Assembly: GCA_003277985.1 (NCBI GenBank)
Contig: QCHR01000002.1
Span: forward strand, 79,636 to 143,635
Direction: 5' to 3'
Length of the DNA: 64,000 nt
Origin: Prochlorococcus sp. AG-402-G06
GTDB lineage: Bacteria > Cyanobacteriota > Cyanobacteriia > PCC-6307 > Cyanobiaceae
In this document: in pieces, positions 25,619 through 34,335 of the stretch
Layout of the letters: every line of letters starts with the position of its first letter
Position numbering within the stretch: the stretch's first letter is position 1
Program-made: the position numbers and the translations under genes
Notes under the pieces: model-generated
Told to the model about the DNA's origin: nothing
The model's database searches: none
The model's input: the letters and a program-made list of their open reading frames with translations, nothing else

Positions 25619-26695
25619 TTACTTTTGACTATAAAAATAATTTTTTTCTAAAATGTCATGAACAATTATTTCTTTAACAAACACTTGAATTACTACAGCC
25701 ATTGGAATTGCTAACAATAAACCAAGTGGCCCAAAGAGAATAGTGAATATAAATTGTGCAGTAATTGTTAATCCTGGTAGCAATTTAACTTGCTTTTGCA
25801 TTATAGAAGGAGTTATTACATAGCTCTCAATATTTTGAATTACTATGTACAACGCCAGTACAGCAAGAGATTTCCATGGTGTATCTAAAAGTGCTACAGA
25901 AAGTGGAAAAATAGTGCTTATTGTGGGGCCTACATTTGGTATGACATTTAAAACACCTGCTATTAAAGCATTCGCTATCACTAATTTTATTCCCAATAAA
26001 TATAACCCAACAGAAGCAAGTATTGCCACACATATTGAGCTGAGTAGAACACCGGCCATCCAACTACTTATTGCATTCCCGCATCTTAATAAAATAGATC
26101 TTGCACGTCTTCTATAAAATGATGGCACTAGTAATATAGCAACCTCTCTATATGCGTTTGGCTGAAAGGTTATCATTAGACCAACAGAGATTATAAAAAT
26201 TAATTGAAGAATTCCTATCCCTACATTACTAACTAAACTGATCAACTTGGTGATACTATCTGTTACCCCACTAGCTAAAGTAGCTCCATCTGGAATAATG
26301 CTAAGCTTATTTGTTAATATATTTTCATCTGCTAGGTTGGGGAAATTATCTTTATATATAACCTCTGCAAAACCATAAAATGTGTTTATTAAGAGTTCTC
26401 TCAGTTTGCTTACTGCCGATGGTATTTGATTGATTAATTCTTGGAATTCACTGGTAAACTGCGGAATTATTATGACTATTGAAATACTTGAGATAAGTAT
26501 TATAGATATTAATGTTATGCCTAATGATATCCACCTAGGTATTTTAAAAAAATCTCGGATTTTACCAGTAATAGTACAAAGAGCCATGGCTAAAACTATT
26601 GAAGCAAAAAATAATATTATTATTTCTTTTAAGCCCCATAAAATTAATATAGAAATTATTAAGGCTGTAATTGATAGAAAGTTAGAAGGTTTCAA
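25619..26695 (-). CDS. AI-2E/PerM-type membrane permease
   Basis: A 358-residue polytopic membrane protein of the AI-2E transporter (PerM) family. Hydrophobic segments at the N-terminus (ILILWGLKEIIILFFASIVL) and in the second half match the family, and the conserved C-terminal signature is present: IAGVLNVIPNVGPTISTIFP, VIQNIESYVITPSIM and LLPGLTITAQFIFTILFGPLG. Members are implicated in solute or autoinducer export, with varied substrates, so no substrate is assigned. TTG start. It lies 16 bases from psb28 on the same strand and may share its transcript. Confidence 0.9.
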   Translation of the reverse strand: MKPSNFLSITALIISILILWGLKEIIILFFASIVLAMALCTITGKIRDFFKIPRWISLGITLISIILISSISIVIIIPQFTSEFQELINQIPSAVSKLRELLINTFYGFAEVIYKDNFPNLADENILTNKLSIIPDGATLASGVTDSITKLISLVSNVGIGILQLIFIISVGLMITFQPNAYREVAILLVPSFYRRRARSILLRCGNAISSWMAGVLLSSICVAILASVGLYLLGIKLVIANALIAGVLNVIPNVGPTISTIFPLSVALLDTPWKSLAVLALYIVIQNIESYVITPSIMQKQVKLLPGLTITAQFIFTILFGPLGLLLAIPMAVVIQVFVKEIIVHDILEKNYFYSQK

Positions 26696-26711
26696 TTTAA
26701 ATAAGTAATTA

Positions 26712-27047
26712 TTAATTTAGGGAATTTTCATACCTTTCAGCAAAACGCATAAATCTTTCAAATTCTTTTTCTGAACTCCAATGATAAGTAGACTTTACTT
26801 CGTTAATATGACTTTCTGAAATTGATAAATCTATTTTTCTAGTTGAGAGTTCACCTTCTTCATCAATTAGATACATTTTTTGTATTGATTTATAGTTGTC
26901 TAGATTTATTGTTGTTGGCTTATAGAATTTATACACCGCTTTACCTTTCTTTCCATCAATATTTCTAAATAAACGTATTTCGGGATGATTTATTTCGTTT
27001 TTCCCTTTAACGAATTGAATAGCTACATTTTCATTGATGTCTGTCAT
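26712..27047 (-). CDS. psb28: Photosystem II assembly protein Psb28
   Basis: A 111-residue PSII assembly factor that binds assembly intermediates and repair complexes containing CP47. The family pattern is clear: IQFVKGKNEINHPEIRLFRN, KGKAVYKFYKP, SIQKMYLIDEEGELSTRKI and the C-terminal FERFMRFAERYENSLN. Length fits the family. It follows the selenouridine synthase gene by 37 bases on the same strand. Confidence 0.95.
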   Translation of the reverse strand: MTDINENVAIQFVKGKNEINHPEIRLFRNIDGKKGKAVYKFYKPTTINLDNYKSIQKMYLIDEEGELSTRKIDLSISESHINEVKSTYHWSSEKEFERFMRFAERYENSLN

Positions 27048-27084
27048 CTCTTCCTTATTTTATAAATTGATATCTTTATAGAAA

Positions 27085-28137
27085 CTATACGGGATTAAGG
27101 TTCTCATTAAAGATTTTAATTAAAGCCGATTTATTGTTTAAACCACTAAGGTCAATAGAATTTATAGTGTTTGCTTTTTTAAGCTCGTATTCATAACATC
27201 TATCATAATAATCCAACATGGCTTCACAGGCTTTGAACCATTCTTTTTTGTCGATGGCAGATAATGCTTCTTTTGTTCTTTGTGGTCCTAATCTTTTGCT
27301 TATTCTATTTACTGCATCTTTTAACTCGTTTTGAGGATTTTGACTATAAACATTGACTAAATTCTCAATACGCTCATTCTTTGTTTTAATTATTTCTAGG
27401 ATCGGCGCTTTTTTCATTTTTGTATACAAACTATTTGGTATGCGACACTTTCCTAGATTAGAACTTTCAGCTTCTAGCCAAATCTCCATAGCGTTGCTTT
27501 GGCGAAACTCATCAAGAGATTCTGCGAGAATATTTTCAAATTGTTGTGTTGAAGGTTGCTTATCCATGCCTAGTGAGCCAAAACTACTTCCTCTATGATT
27601 TGCTAATCCCTCTAGATCAATTACATATATATTTTTTCTATTTATGTAATTGAGTAGATCTGTTTTCCCTGTTCCTGTTTTACCTCCAACAAGTCTTATG
27701 GGTAAATCAGCTTCAAATTGATGTAAAACCCATTTTCTATAGCTTTTATATCCACCTTTTAATAAAAAAGTCTTAATACCAATTGTTCTTGCAAGCCAGG
27801 CAAAAGTACTAGATCTCATTCCACCTCTCCAGCAATATATTCGTAATGATTTAAATCCATCTTTATTTTCTCTGGATGTTTTTAGTATTTTTTCTAATAA
27901 TTTCGTAGTGTTTGGAAGTGTTATTTTTAATCCAATCAATATTGCTTTTAGGCGACTTTCTTTCTTATAGAATTTACCTATTGTCTCTCTTTCCATATCA
28001 GAGAACAAAGGGATATTAATAGCCCCTGGGAAATGACCTAGGCAAAATTCGCTGGGACTTCTTACATCAATAATTGGACTGGATAAATTCCGAAAATCCG
28101 TTACGGGGTAACCCGAATTGGTAGCTTTCTCTGACAT
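27085..28137 (-). CDS. selU: tRNA 2-selenouridine synthase (SelU/MnmH)
   Basis: Converts 2-thiouridine to 2-selenouridine (and its geranylated intermediate) at the wobble position of some tRNAs. The N-terminal rhodanese domain (about residues 15-130) has PIIDVRSPSEFCLGHFPGAI and IYCWRGGMRSST with its cysteine. The C-terminal P-loop domain has LVGGKTGTGKTDLL followed by VIDLEGLANHRGSSFG. 350 residues is normal. Upstream of and same strand as psb28. ATG start; divergent from the GUN4 gene with 39 bases between. Confidence 0.93.
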   Translation of the reverse strand: MSEKATNSGYPVTDFRNLSSPIIDVRSPSEFCLGHFPGAINIPLFSDMERETIGKFYKKESRLKAILIGLKITLPNTTKLLEKILKTSRENKDGFKSLRIYCWRGGMRSSTFAWLARTIGIKTFLLKGGYKSYRKWVLHQFEADLPIRLVGGKTGTGKTDLLNYINRKNIYVIDLEGLANHRGSSFGSLGMDKQPSTQQFENILAESLDEFRQSNAMEIWLEAESSNLGKCRIPNSLYTKMKKAPILEIIKTKNERIENLVNVYSQNPQNELKDAVNRISKRLGPQRTKEALSAIDKKEWFKACEAMLDYYDRCYEYELKKANTINSIDLSGLNNKSALIKIFNENLNPV

Positions 28138-28176
28138 AGTATTAGTGCTTAGGTCATTTCAGGCCTGCAGTAGATC

Positions 28177-28893
28177 ATGACTGAAGAAAAATCACATCCA
28201 AATAAAGAAAGCATAGAAGATTCTTTGGAGTCTTTTAGGAAAGCTTCAGAAAGGAAACGACTTAGTTTATTGAATGCTTTAGAGGAACGAGTAGAGGAGC
28301 TTCTTGGTATGGGTCCGTCTTTAATGTGTGGATTTGATCCTGGAATTTGCGACTGGTCTCCAGGTTTTATTTTGCAACTTATTCATAAAACCGATGAAAA
28401 TTTCATAAAAAATAATCTCAACTGTAATGATCTCTCTTGGTTTAATGCTCCATCGCAGGTTGGTATTGATTATTCACCTCTTCAGCGATATTTATTGGAT
28501 GAAAGTTTTGAGGATGCTGACCGTTTTACAAGCTCAAAACTTAGAGAGCTCGCTGGAGAAAAAGCTGTAAGTAGGGGATATGTTTATTTTTCTGAGGTTG
28601 AAAAAATACCTTCTGTTGATTTGTCAACTTTGAATAAACTATGGATTGTTTACTCCAGAGGTAAATTTGGCTTCACAGTTCAAGCAAAAATATTAGATTC
28701 ATTAGGTGGAAGATATGACAAGCTTTGGCCTCGAATAGGTTGGAAAAAAGATGGAATATGGACTAGATATCCTAAAGCATTTAATTGGTCAATTGAAGCT
28801 CCAAATGGTCATATGCCATTGGTTAATCAATTAAGAGGTGTTCGATTGATGGATGCCTTGCTAAATCATCATGGATTAAGAGACGAAAGCTAA
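28177..28893 (+). CDS. gun4: GUN4-domain protein (Mg-chelatase activator)
   Basis: GUN4 binds protoporphyrin IX and Mg-protoporphyrin and activates Mg-chelatase at the first committed step of chlorophyll synthesis. A helical N-terminal extension (ESIEDSLESFRKASERKRLS) precedes the GUN4 core, about residues 105-230: YSPLQRYLLDESFEDADRFT, KLRELAGEKA, LNKLWIVYSRGKFGF, WPRIGWKKDGIWTRYPKAFN and GHMPLVNQLRG. ATG start. Chlorophyll is the main pigment in this lineage, so the gene fits the ecology. Confidence 0.93.
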   Translation: MTEEKSHPNKESIEDSLESFRKASERKRLSLLNALEERVEELLGMGPSLMCGFDPGICDWSPGFILQLIHKTDENFIKNNLNCNDLSWFNAPSQVGIDYSPLQRYLLDESFEDADRFTSSKLRELAGEKAVSRGYVYFSEVEKIPSVDLSTLNKLWIVYSRGKFGFTVQAKILDSLGGRYDKLWPRIGWKKDGIWTRYPKAFNWSIEAPNGHMPLVNQLRGVRLMDALLNHHGLRDES

Positions 28894-29022
28894 CTATTTA
28901 ATTATTAATGTTGAATTTTTTCTCAATGGATACTATTTATGACTTAAGTTTAAAATATGTTTTTAATTCCTAGATTAATTTTTCGATTAAAAGATTAATT
29001 TAAAAGAATTTTTTAATTAATT

Positions 29023-29415
29023 GTGGAGCCTTCTAAAAATTGGGCTGTCTTTATTCATCCCTCTACTTTAAAACTAGCATCATTTGTAGAAACTCTTTTA
29101 GAGCCTGTCATATGTAAAGAAACAGCAAAAAGGATCGAATTGGGATTACATGAGGCTCTTGTTAACGCAGTAGTCCATGGCAACTTGTCTAATCCTAATA
29201 AAGTTATTCGTGTTAGAAGAATTCTTACTCCAAACTGGTTTATTTGGCAAATTCAAGATGAAGGAATAGGCATAATTAAAAATAAAAGGGTAAGTTCTTT
29301 ACCTTTGAAAATTGATGAAAATAGTGGAAGAGGAATATATTTAATTCATAAGTGTTTTGATGATGTTAGATGGAGTAGAAAAGGGAATAGACTTCAGCTA
29401 TCACTAAAGAAATAA
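29023..29415 (+). CDS. RsbW-like ATP-binding protein (HATPase_c)
   Basis: A 130-residue stand-alone GHKL ATPase domain of the anti-sigma/serine kinase RsbW type. The N box is GLHEALVNAVVHGN, the G1 box DEGIGI and the G2 region GRGIYLIHKCFDDVRW. Such proteins phosphorylate an STAS-domain antagonist or bind a sigma factor, but no such partner lies in this window. GTG start. Convergent with the 85-residue gene by five bases. Confidence 0.88.
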   Translation: MEPSKNWAVFIHPSTLKLASFVETLLEPVICKETAKRIELGLHEALVNAVVHGNLSNPNKVIRVRRILTPNWFIWQIQDEGIGIIKNKRVSSLPLKIDENSGRGIYLIHKCFDDVRWSRKGNRLQLSLKK

Positions 29416-29419
29416 GTCT

Positions 29420-29677
29420 CTAGTGCCCTTTACATCCATTATCCTTTATTTCTTCTTTTATCCATAATATTGCTTGATTAAGTAAGTCTTCTATCTCTGC
29501 TTCATCGCCATCATTAATTAATTGTGAAATTGCGGAAATAATTAATTCAGCGCTTCTTCTATGTTTGTTTCCCCTATATCTATGCCAGTTATAATTATCT
29601 AGACTAATTTCTTTATGGAGCTCTTTTGTAAGTAGATGTACTTTTTCCGGCCAATTGTATTTATTAGTTTGTATCAT
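29420..29677 (-). CDS. Small cyanobacterial hypothetical protein (DUF6439-like)
   Basis: 85 residues with LHKEISLDNYNWHRYRGNKH, RRSAELIISAISQLINDGDE, EIEDLLNQAILWIKEEI and a C-terminal NGCKGH. The WHxxR plus RRxAEL pattern and the GCxGH-like end resemble a small cyanobacterial family, possibly DUF6439. Soluble and helical. Function unknown; assignment from recall only. Confidence 0.6.
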   Translation of the reverse strand: MIQTNKYNWPEKVHLLTKELHKEISLDNYNWHRYRGNKHRRSAELIISAISQLINDGDEAEIEDLLNQAILWIKEEIKDNGCKGH

Positions 29678-29727
29678 AATTATTTTTTTTGAGAGATTTT
29701 TTTGTCATGATTATTACTAAAATAAAG

Positions 29728-30789
29728 TTAAATTGGCTTGTTTGCTTTCCATACTTTAGTCATGAAATGAGATTCAGAAGTTATTGAAGAAAATCCACTC
29801 TCTTCTAATCTTAAGTTTATGTTGTCTACTATGTAGTCTCTATAAAAAGGTTCGTGAAATATTTTATGAAAGTTTTCCATTATTGGAGTAAATTTTGGAG
29901 AATCTTCAATTTGAATCGAGTCGGCAAGAACAAGAGTTCCTCCAGGTTCTAATAATCTAAAGCATTCGTTCAGAACATTCTGGCGAGCATCTCTTGGTAG
30001 TTCGTGAAAAAGAAAAACACAAGTTAATGCTTGAAAACTTGCTGATGAATAGGGCATTTGTTCTGCATTCCCTTTGGTTAGTTGAACAAGATCACCGCTT
30101 CTGGAACTTAGATATTTACTTGCCTGCTTAAGGTATGAACCTGATAAATCTAAACCATAAAGTTCTACTTCAGGCAATGCACTTTGTATTTGCTGGAGTG
30201 TTCTCCCAGTTCCAGTCGCGATATCTAAAACTTTTACTTTCTTTAAGTCTTCAGATAAATATTTTTTTAGCCCTCTCTTCAATGGAGATAAAACTCTTCT
30301 TCTCATAGAATCTGCTGTTCCATTAAAAAGAATTTCAACTTGTAAATCATAAATTTCAGCAGAATGATCGCTTAAGTAACCATCAGTTTGGTGGTGAAAA
30401 TTTTGCAAATAATAATCAGGGTAATCTTCCTCATTTACATCTCTAGGGATTTCTCTGGTTTTATTTTTTTTACGCCTCTGCCAAGTTTGGGGCATATCTA
30501 GCCAAACTAAAGGATATTTCTTTGCCCATTCCAACCAAGGAGCTTCGAATAGTTGTGATTTTGGGTAAATGCCTGCCTCTGCTTCTTGCCAATCAATAGC
30601 TTCTAGATTTTCCATTGAGCGTCTAATTTCTTTTATTAGATCTTGATTGATTGGAAATTTTCCTGGAGCTGCTTCAGGTGCAAACACTTCCATTAACTTT
30701 GTACTTAACTCTTTGTGAGCTAACCCAGCAAGTGTTTTTCCCTGTTGAAGAGTATGGTATGCAATTTTTTTAAGGCTTGGCGTCGCCAT
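29728..30789 (-). CDS. Class I SAM-dependent methyltransferase
   Basis: A 353-residue protein with a 190-residue N-terminal region and a C-terminal methyltransferase domain. Visible motifs: KVLDIATGTGRTLQQIQSA (SAM loop), ELYGLDLSGSYLKQASKY, GNAEQMPYSSASFQALTCVF and LLEPGGTLVLADSIQIED. The UbiE/Methyltransf_11-like pattern is clear, but the long N-terminal part (WLDMPQTWQRRKK and others) is not one I can name, so the substrate is unknown. It lies 136 bases from the glnA stop, past a strong terminator, so it is a separate transcript. Confidence 0.85.
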   Translation of the reverse strand: MATPSLKKIAYHTLQQGKTLAGLAHKELSTKLMEVFAPEAAPGKFPINQDLIKEIRRSMENLEAIDWQEAEAGIYPKSQLFEAPWLEWAKKYPLVWLDMPQTWQRRKKNKTREIPRDVNEEDYPDYYLQNFHHQTDGYLSDHSAEIYDLQVEILFNGTADSMRRRVLSPLKRGLKKYLSEDLKKVKVLDIATGTGRTLQQIQSALPEVELYGLDLSGSYLKQASKYLSSRSGDLVQLTKGNAEQMPYSSASFQALTCVFLFHELPRDARQNVLNECFRLLEPGGTLVLADSIQIEDSPKFTPIMENFHKIFHEPFYRDYIVDNINLRLEESGFSSITSESHFMTKVWKANKPI

Positions 30790-30861
30790 AAACCGTTCAA
30801 TATTTTATGTATTATCTAACAGATTTGATTGATTAGTGACGAATCAACTAATAAAAAATTA

Positions 30862-30889
30862 AGGTCTATGCACATTTGTGTATAGACCT
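30862..30889 (-). terminator. Rho-independent terminator after glnA
   Basis: AGGTCTATGCACA pairs with TGTGTATAGACCT (12 Watson-Crick pairs and one G-T). In the minus direction it is followed by TTAATTTTTT, the U-run of an intrinsic terminator. It stands 36 bases past the glnA stop and separates glnA from the methyltransferase gene. Confidence 0.85.
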
Positions 30890-30925
30890 AGTGGTTATTC
30901 TAAGAATTAATCTATGAAACTTTGA

Positions 30926-32347
30926 TCAAGCGTCATAGTACATAGTAAATTCATGTGGATGAGGTCTTTGTCTGAGCTGTTGAACTTCTTCGTATTTTAG
31001 ATCTATCCAGTTATCAATAAAATCGGTAGTAAATACTCCCCCTTCAATTAAATATTTGTTGTCGTTTTTTAATGCCTCCAAAGCATCATTCAATGAGGAA
31101 GGAACAGTATCTATTTTTGATAATTCATCTGATGGGAGTTCAAAAAGGTCAACATCAACTCCATCTCCCGGATCAATTTGATTCTTGATTCCATCGATAC
31201 CTGCCATCATCATTGCTGAAAAAGCAATGTAAGGGTTAGCTAAGGCATCACCCGAGCGGAATTCAAGTCTTTTGGCTTTTGGACTTGGTCCGGTTAAAGG
31301 AATTCTCACGGCAGCCGATCGATTACCTTGTGAATAAACTAAATTTACGGGTGCTTCGAAACCAGGAACTAATCTTTTGTAGCTATTCGTGGTTGGATTT
31401 GTAAATGCTAGAAAAGAAGGCGCATGCTTTAGGATTCCACCTATGTACCATTTAGCTGTTTGAGATAAATTGGCGTAAGTACCCTCTCCATAAAATAAGG
31501 GTTGACCGCCTTTCCACAAACTTTGGTGAACATGCATTCCTGTCCCATTGTCATTGAAGACTGGTTTAGGCATAAAAGTTGCAGTCTTTCCATATTTTTT
31601 AGCAACATTCCTGACGATGTATTTGTAAATCATTACATTGTCAGCGGCGTTAATTAGAGGAGCAAATTTCATTCCCAATTCATGTTGCCCAGCTCCTGCT
31701 ACTTCATGGTGATGTTTCTCAATTGGTATTCCCAATTCGCCCATCAGTAGAAGCATCTCAGATCTCATGTCTTGAGCAGTGTCATTAGGAGAGACTGGGA
31801 AGTATCCTTCTTTTAGTTGAATTTTGTATCCAAGGTTTCCACCTTCCTCTACCCTCCCTGTATTCCATGGGGCTTCTATGGTATCTACGCTATAAAAACT
31901 TCCACCTTCCCCTGAGTTATATCGGACATCATCAAAAATAAAGAATTCTGGTTCAGGGCCGAAGAATGCAGCATCTGCAACACTTGTACTTCCTAAATAA
32001 TCCAATGCTTTTTGTGCCAATGCTCTTGGACATCTGGCATAGGGCTCTCCGCTTCTTGGCTCTTGAATTGAGCAAATCAAGCTGAGAGTTTTATGATGGT
32101 AAAAAGGGTCTATCCAGCTTGTTGAAGGATCTGGAACCATCGCCATATCTGATTCGTTTATGGCTTTCCAACCGCGAATGGAAGACCCATCAAAAGCGAG
32201 TCCTTCTGTAAAAGAGCTTTCTTCAATGAGATCTGAAGCTACGGTTAAATGTTGCCACTTCCCATGTAAGTCAGTGAATTTTAAATCTATTAGCTCAATG
32301 CCCTCATCCTTAATTTGACGAAGAACATCTTGAGAGGTCTTGCTCAT
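30926..32347 (-). CDS. glnA: Glutamine synthetase, type I
   Basis: Assimilates ammonium by ATP-dependent amidation of glutamate; the central nitrogen enzyme. 473 residues from ATG 32347, preferred over an in-frame TTG at 32365. Motifs: [43 protein letters not shown], and [19 protein letters not shown] for ATP and ammonia binding. The tyrosine adenylylated in enteric enzymes is a phenylalanine here (DLFELP in place of NLYDLP), so control by adenylylation is not expected. An NtcA-type promoter lies upstream and a strong terminator downstream. Confidence 0.98.
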   Translation of the reverse strand: MSKTSQDVLRQIKDEGIELIDLKFTDLHGKWQHLTVASDLIEESSFTEGLAFDGSSIRGWKAINESDMAMVPDPSTSWIDPFYHHKTLSLICSIQEPRSGEPYARCPRALAQKALDYLGSTSVADAAFFGPEPEFFIFDDVRYNSGEGGSFYSVDTIEAPWNTGRVEEGGNLGYKIQLKEGYFPVSPNDTAQDMRSEMLLLMGELGIPIEKHHHEVAGAGQHELGMKFAPLINAADNVMIYKYIVRNVAKKYGKTATFMPKPVFNDNGTGMHVHQSLWKGGQPLFYGEGTYANLSQTAKWYIGGILKHAPSFLAFTNPTTNSYKRLVPGFEAPVNLVYSQGNRSAAVRIPLTGPSPKAKRLEFRSGDALANPYIAFSAMMMAGIDGIKNQIDPGDGVDVDLFELPSDELSKIDTVPSSLNDALEALKNDNKYLIEGGVFTTDFIDNWIDLKYEEVQQLRQRPHPHEFTMYYDA

Positions 32348-32383
32348 GATGAATTTGATTTGCAACAGAGATACTTAATTATG

Positions 32384-32425
32384 AACGTAATAAGCGATTG
32401 AATCTCTTTTTGTATTAAGAAGCAC
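32384..32425 (-). promoter_or_regulatory. NtcA-activated promoter of glnA
   Basis: On the minus strand, GTG-N8-TAC at 32412-32425 matches the NtcA consensus GTA-N8-TAC with one mismatch. It is followed after exactly 22 bases by TACGTT (32384-32389), fitting the TAN3T -10 element at the spacing known for class II NtcA promoters. It lies about 40-80 bases before the glnA ATG. NtcA control of glnA is well established in cyanobacteria. Confidence 0.65.
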
Positions 32426-32572
32426 TTTTTTTAGACTTTTAACAGAAAACTTTGATTAATTTTTGTCTTCTAACGCAAATCTAACAAATTCCTATTGCAA
32501 TACCTAAAAAAAACACCCCGACTTTGCCTATCGCCTTTTAGGCTCAGAAGATATATAAAGCAATCTGTTTTC

Positions 32573-33733
32573 TTGGCCACTCAAATTCTTCCTTCTGTTG
32601 ATAATCAACATCGTAAAGATTTTGGTCCAACTGTATCTCCTGAAAGGTTATTGCTTGGGCCAGGTCCATCAAATGCAGATCCTGCTGTTTTGAAAGCGCT
32701 CTCTCAGCCTCCCATTGGTCATTTGGACCCTTTTTATGTGGACTTGATGAGTGAGGTTCAAGAGTTGCTTAGATATGCTTGGCAAACTAGCAATCGATTA
32801 ACACTTCCAATGAGTGGTACTGGAAGTGCCGCAATGGAAGCAACATTGGCGAATGTTGTTGAGCCCGAAGATACGGTTTTAGTTGCAATTAAAGGATATT
32901 TCGGACATCGACTTGCTGATATGGCAAGTCGATATAAGGCAAATGTAGAAACCATTCAGAAAGATTGGGGTAATGCATTTTCACTTGAGGAAATAGAAGT
33001 TGCACTGAAAAAACATACCCCAGCTGTTTTGGCGATTGTTCATGCAGAAACTTCAACTGGTGTTTGTCAACCTATGGATGGAATTGGTGATTTATGTAGA
33101 AAATATAATTGTTTATTACTTGTCGATACAGTAACTTCTTTGGGAGGCGTTCCTCTTTATTTGGATGAGTGGAAAATTGATTTGGCTTACAGTTGCAGTC
33201 AAAAAGGATTAAGTTGCCCTCCAGGATTAGGTCCTTTTTCTATGAATGAGAGAGCTGAAAATAAAATGAGTAATAGAAAAGATAAAGTTCCTAACTGGTA
33301 TCTAGACGTATCTTTACTAAATAAATATTGGGGAAGTGATCGAGTATATCATCATACTGCTCCCGTAAATATGAATTTTGGCATTCGAGAAGCGCTTAGA
33401 TTGTTGGCTGAAGAAGGATTGGAAGTTTCATGGGATAGACATAGAAAAAATGCCAAATCTCTCTGGAATTCTTTAGAAAATATTGGTTTGGAATTACACG
33501 TTAAAGAAGAATTGAGGTTACCTACGCTAACAACAGTCAAAATACCTGAAGGTATTGATGGCAAAGCTTTTACTAAACATTTACTAAATAATTTTGGAGT
33601 TGAGATAGGTGGTGGTCTTGGTGATCTGGCTGGAAAAGTATGGAGAATTGGTTTGATGGGATACAATTCGACTTCTACTAATGTAGATAAAATAATAAAT
33701 ATTTTTGAAACGGAATTACCTAAGTTTAGATAA
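32573..33733 (+). CDS. Alanine/serine-glyoxylate aminotransferase family protein
   Basis: A class V PLP aminotransferase that would use glyoxylate (photorespiratory or glycolate product) as amino acceptor. Family marks: SPERLLLGPGPSNADP, SGTGSAAMEATLAN, HAETSTGVCQP, LLLVDTVTSLGG and YSCSQKGLSCPPGLGPFS with the PLP lysine. The frame opens further upstream at TTG 32495, but the family-like sequence begins at TTG 32573 (ATQILPSVDNQH). I chose 32573, giving 386 residues. Convergent with tadA, overlapping it by 18 bases. Confidence 0.9.
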   Translation: MATQILPSVDNQHRKDFGPTVSPERLLLGPGPSNADPAVLKALSQPPIGHLDPFYVDLMSEVQELLRYAWQTSNRLTLPMSGTGSAAMEATLANVVEPEDTVLVAIKGYFGHRLADMASRYKANVETIQKDWGNAFSLEEIEVALKKHTPAVLAIVHAETSTGVCQPMDGIGDLCRKYNCLLLVDTVTSLGGVPLYLDEWKIDLAYSCSQKGLSCPPGLGPFSMNERAENKMSNRKDKVPNWYLDVSLLNKYWGSDRVYHHTAPVNMNFGIREALRLLAEEGLEVSWDRHRKNAKSLWNSLENIGLELHVKEELRLPTLTTVKIPEGIDGKAFTKHLLNNFGVEIGGGLGDLAGKVWRIGLMGYNSTSTNVDKIINIFETELPKFR

Positions 33734-34255
33734 TAAATTTTCTCTAGATAAAACTCTTTTGTCTTTAAACCAATCCACGATTATCTTTCTAGATTCCTCT
33801 TCCATTATTCCTCTTTCAATCAACATGTTGTGATGGGCACTTTTATGCTCTGCAAGATTAATTGTTCCACCTAATGCCCCTCTCTTTGGGTCTTCAGATC
33901 CATAGATAATCCTACCCATTCTCGCTTGTATTAAAGCGCCTGCGCACATTGGACATGGCTCCAGATTTACTATCAATGTACAATCATTAAATCTCCAATC
34001 ATTATTTATCCAAGAAGCTTGTCTGAGCGCTACTAACTCAGCATGACCTAAAGGATCTTTCATTGCCTCTCTCCTATTCCCTCCATATCCGATACATCTA
34101 CCTCTTTTGTCAAGAATAACTGCAGCAATAGGAACTTCTCCTCTCTCGCCAACAAGTTTTGCTTTGATTAGCAATCTTGACATCCACTTTATTTTTTCTT
34201 TTTGACTCAGTGCGATTGGGTTTGACAATTTTTTACGTGTTTGGAGAATTATCAA
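33716..34255 (-). CDS. tadA: tRNA-specific adenosine deaminase (TadA)
   Basis: A zinc cytidine-deaminase fold enzyme that makes inosine at position 34 of tRNA-Arg. Catalytic marks: GHAELVAL (His ligand plus Glu proton shuttle) and NLEPCPMCAGALIQARM (two Cys ligands), with the substrate-facing GALGG loop. The TTG start gives 179 residues, with a short N-terminal extension. ATG 34183 (MSRLLIKAKL) is an alternative, giving 155 residues and the usual bacterial length, but it would trim a conserved W/M. Divergent from the decarboxylase gene. Confidence 0.93.
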   Translation of the reverse strand: MIILQTRKKLSNPIALSQKEKIKWMSRLLIKAKLVGERGEVPIAAVILDKRGRCIGYGGNRREAMKDPLGHAELVALRQASWINNDWRFNDCTLIVNLEPCPMCAGALIQARMGRIIYGSEDPKRGALGGTINLAEHKSAHHNMLIERGIMEEESRKIIVDWFKDKRVLSRENLLSKLR

Positions 34256-34335
34256 ATAAAATGGTTATCTAGAGATTAATCATTTCTTTGGTTTGAACTG
34301 GATCATCAAATACTACAAATAGAGACTTATTTTCT

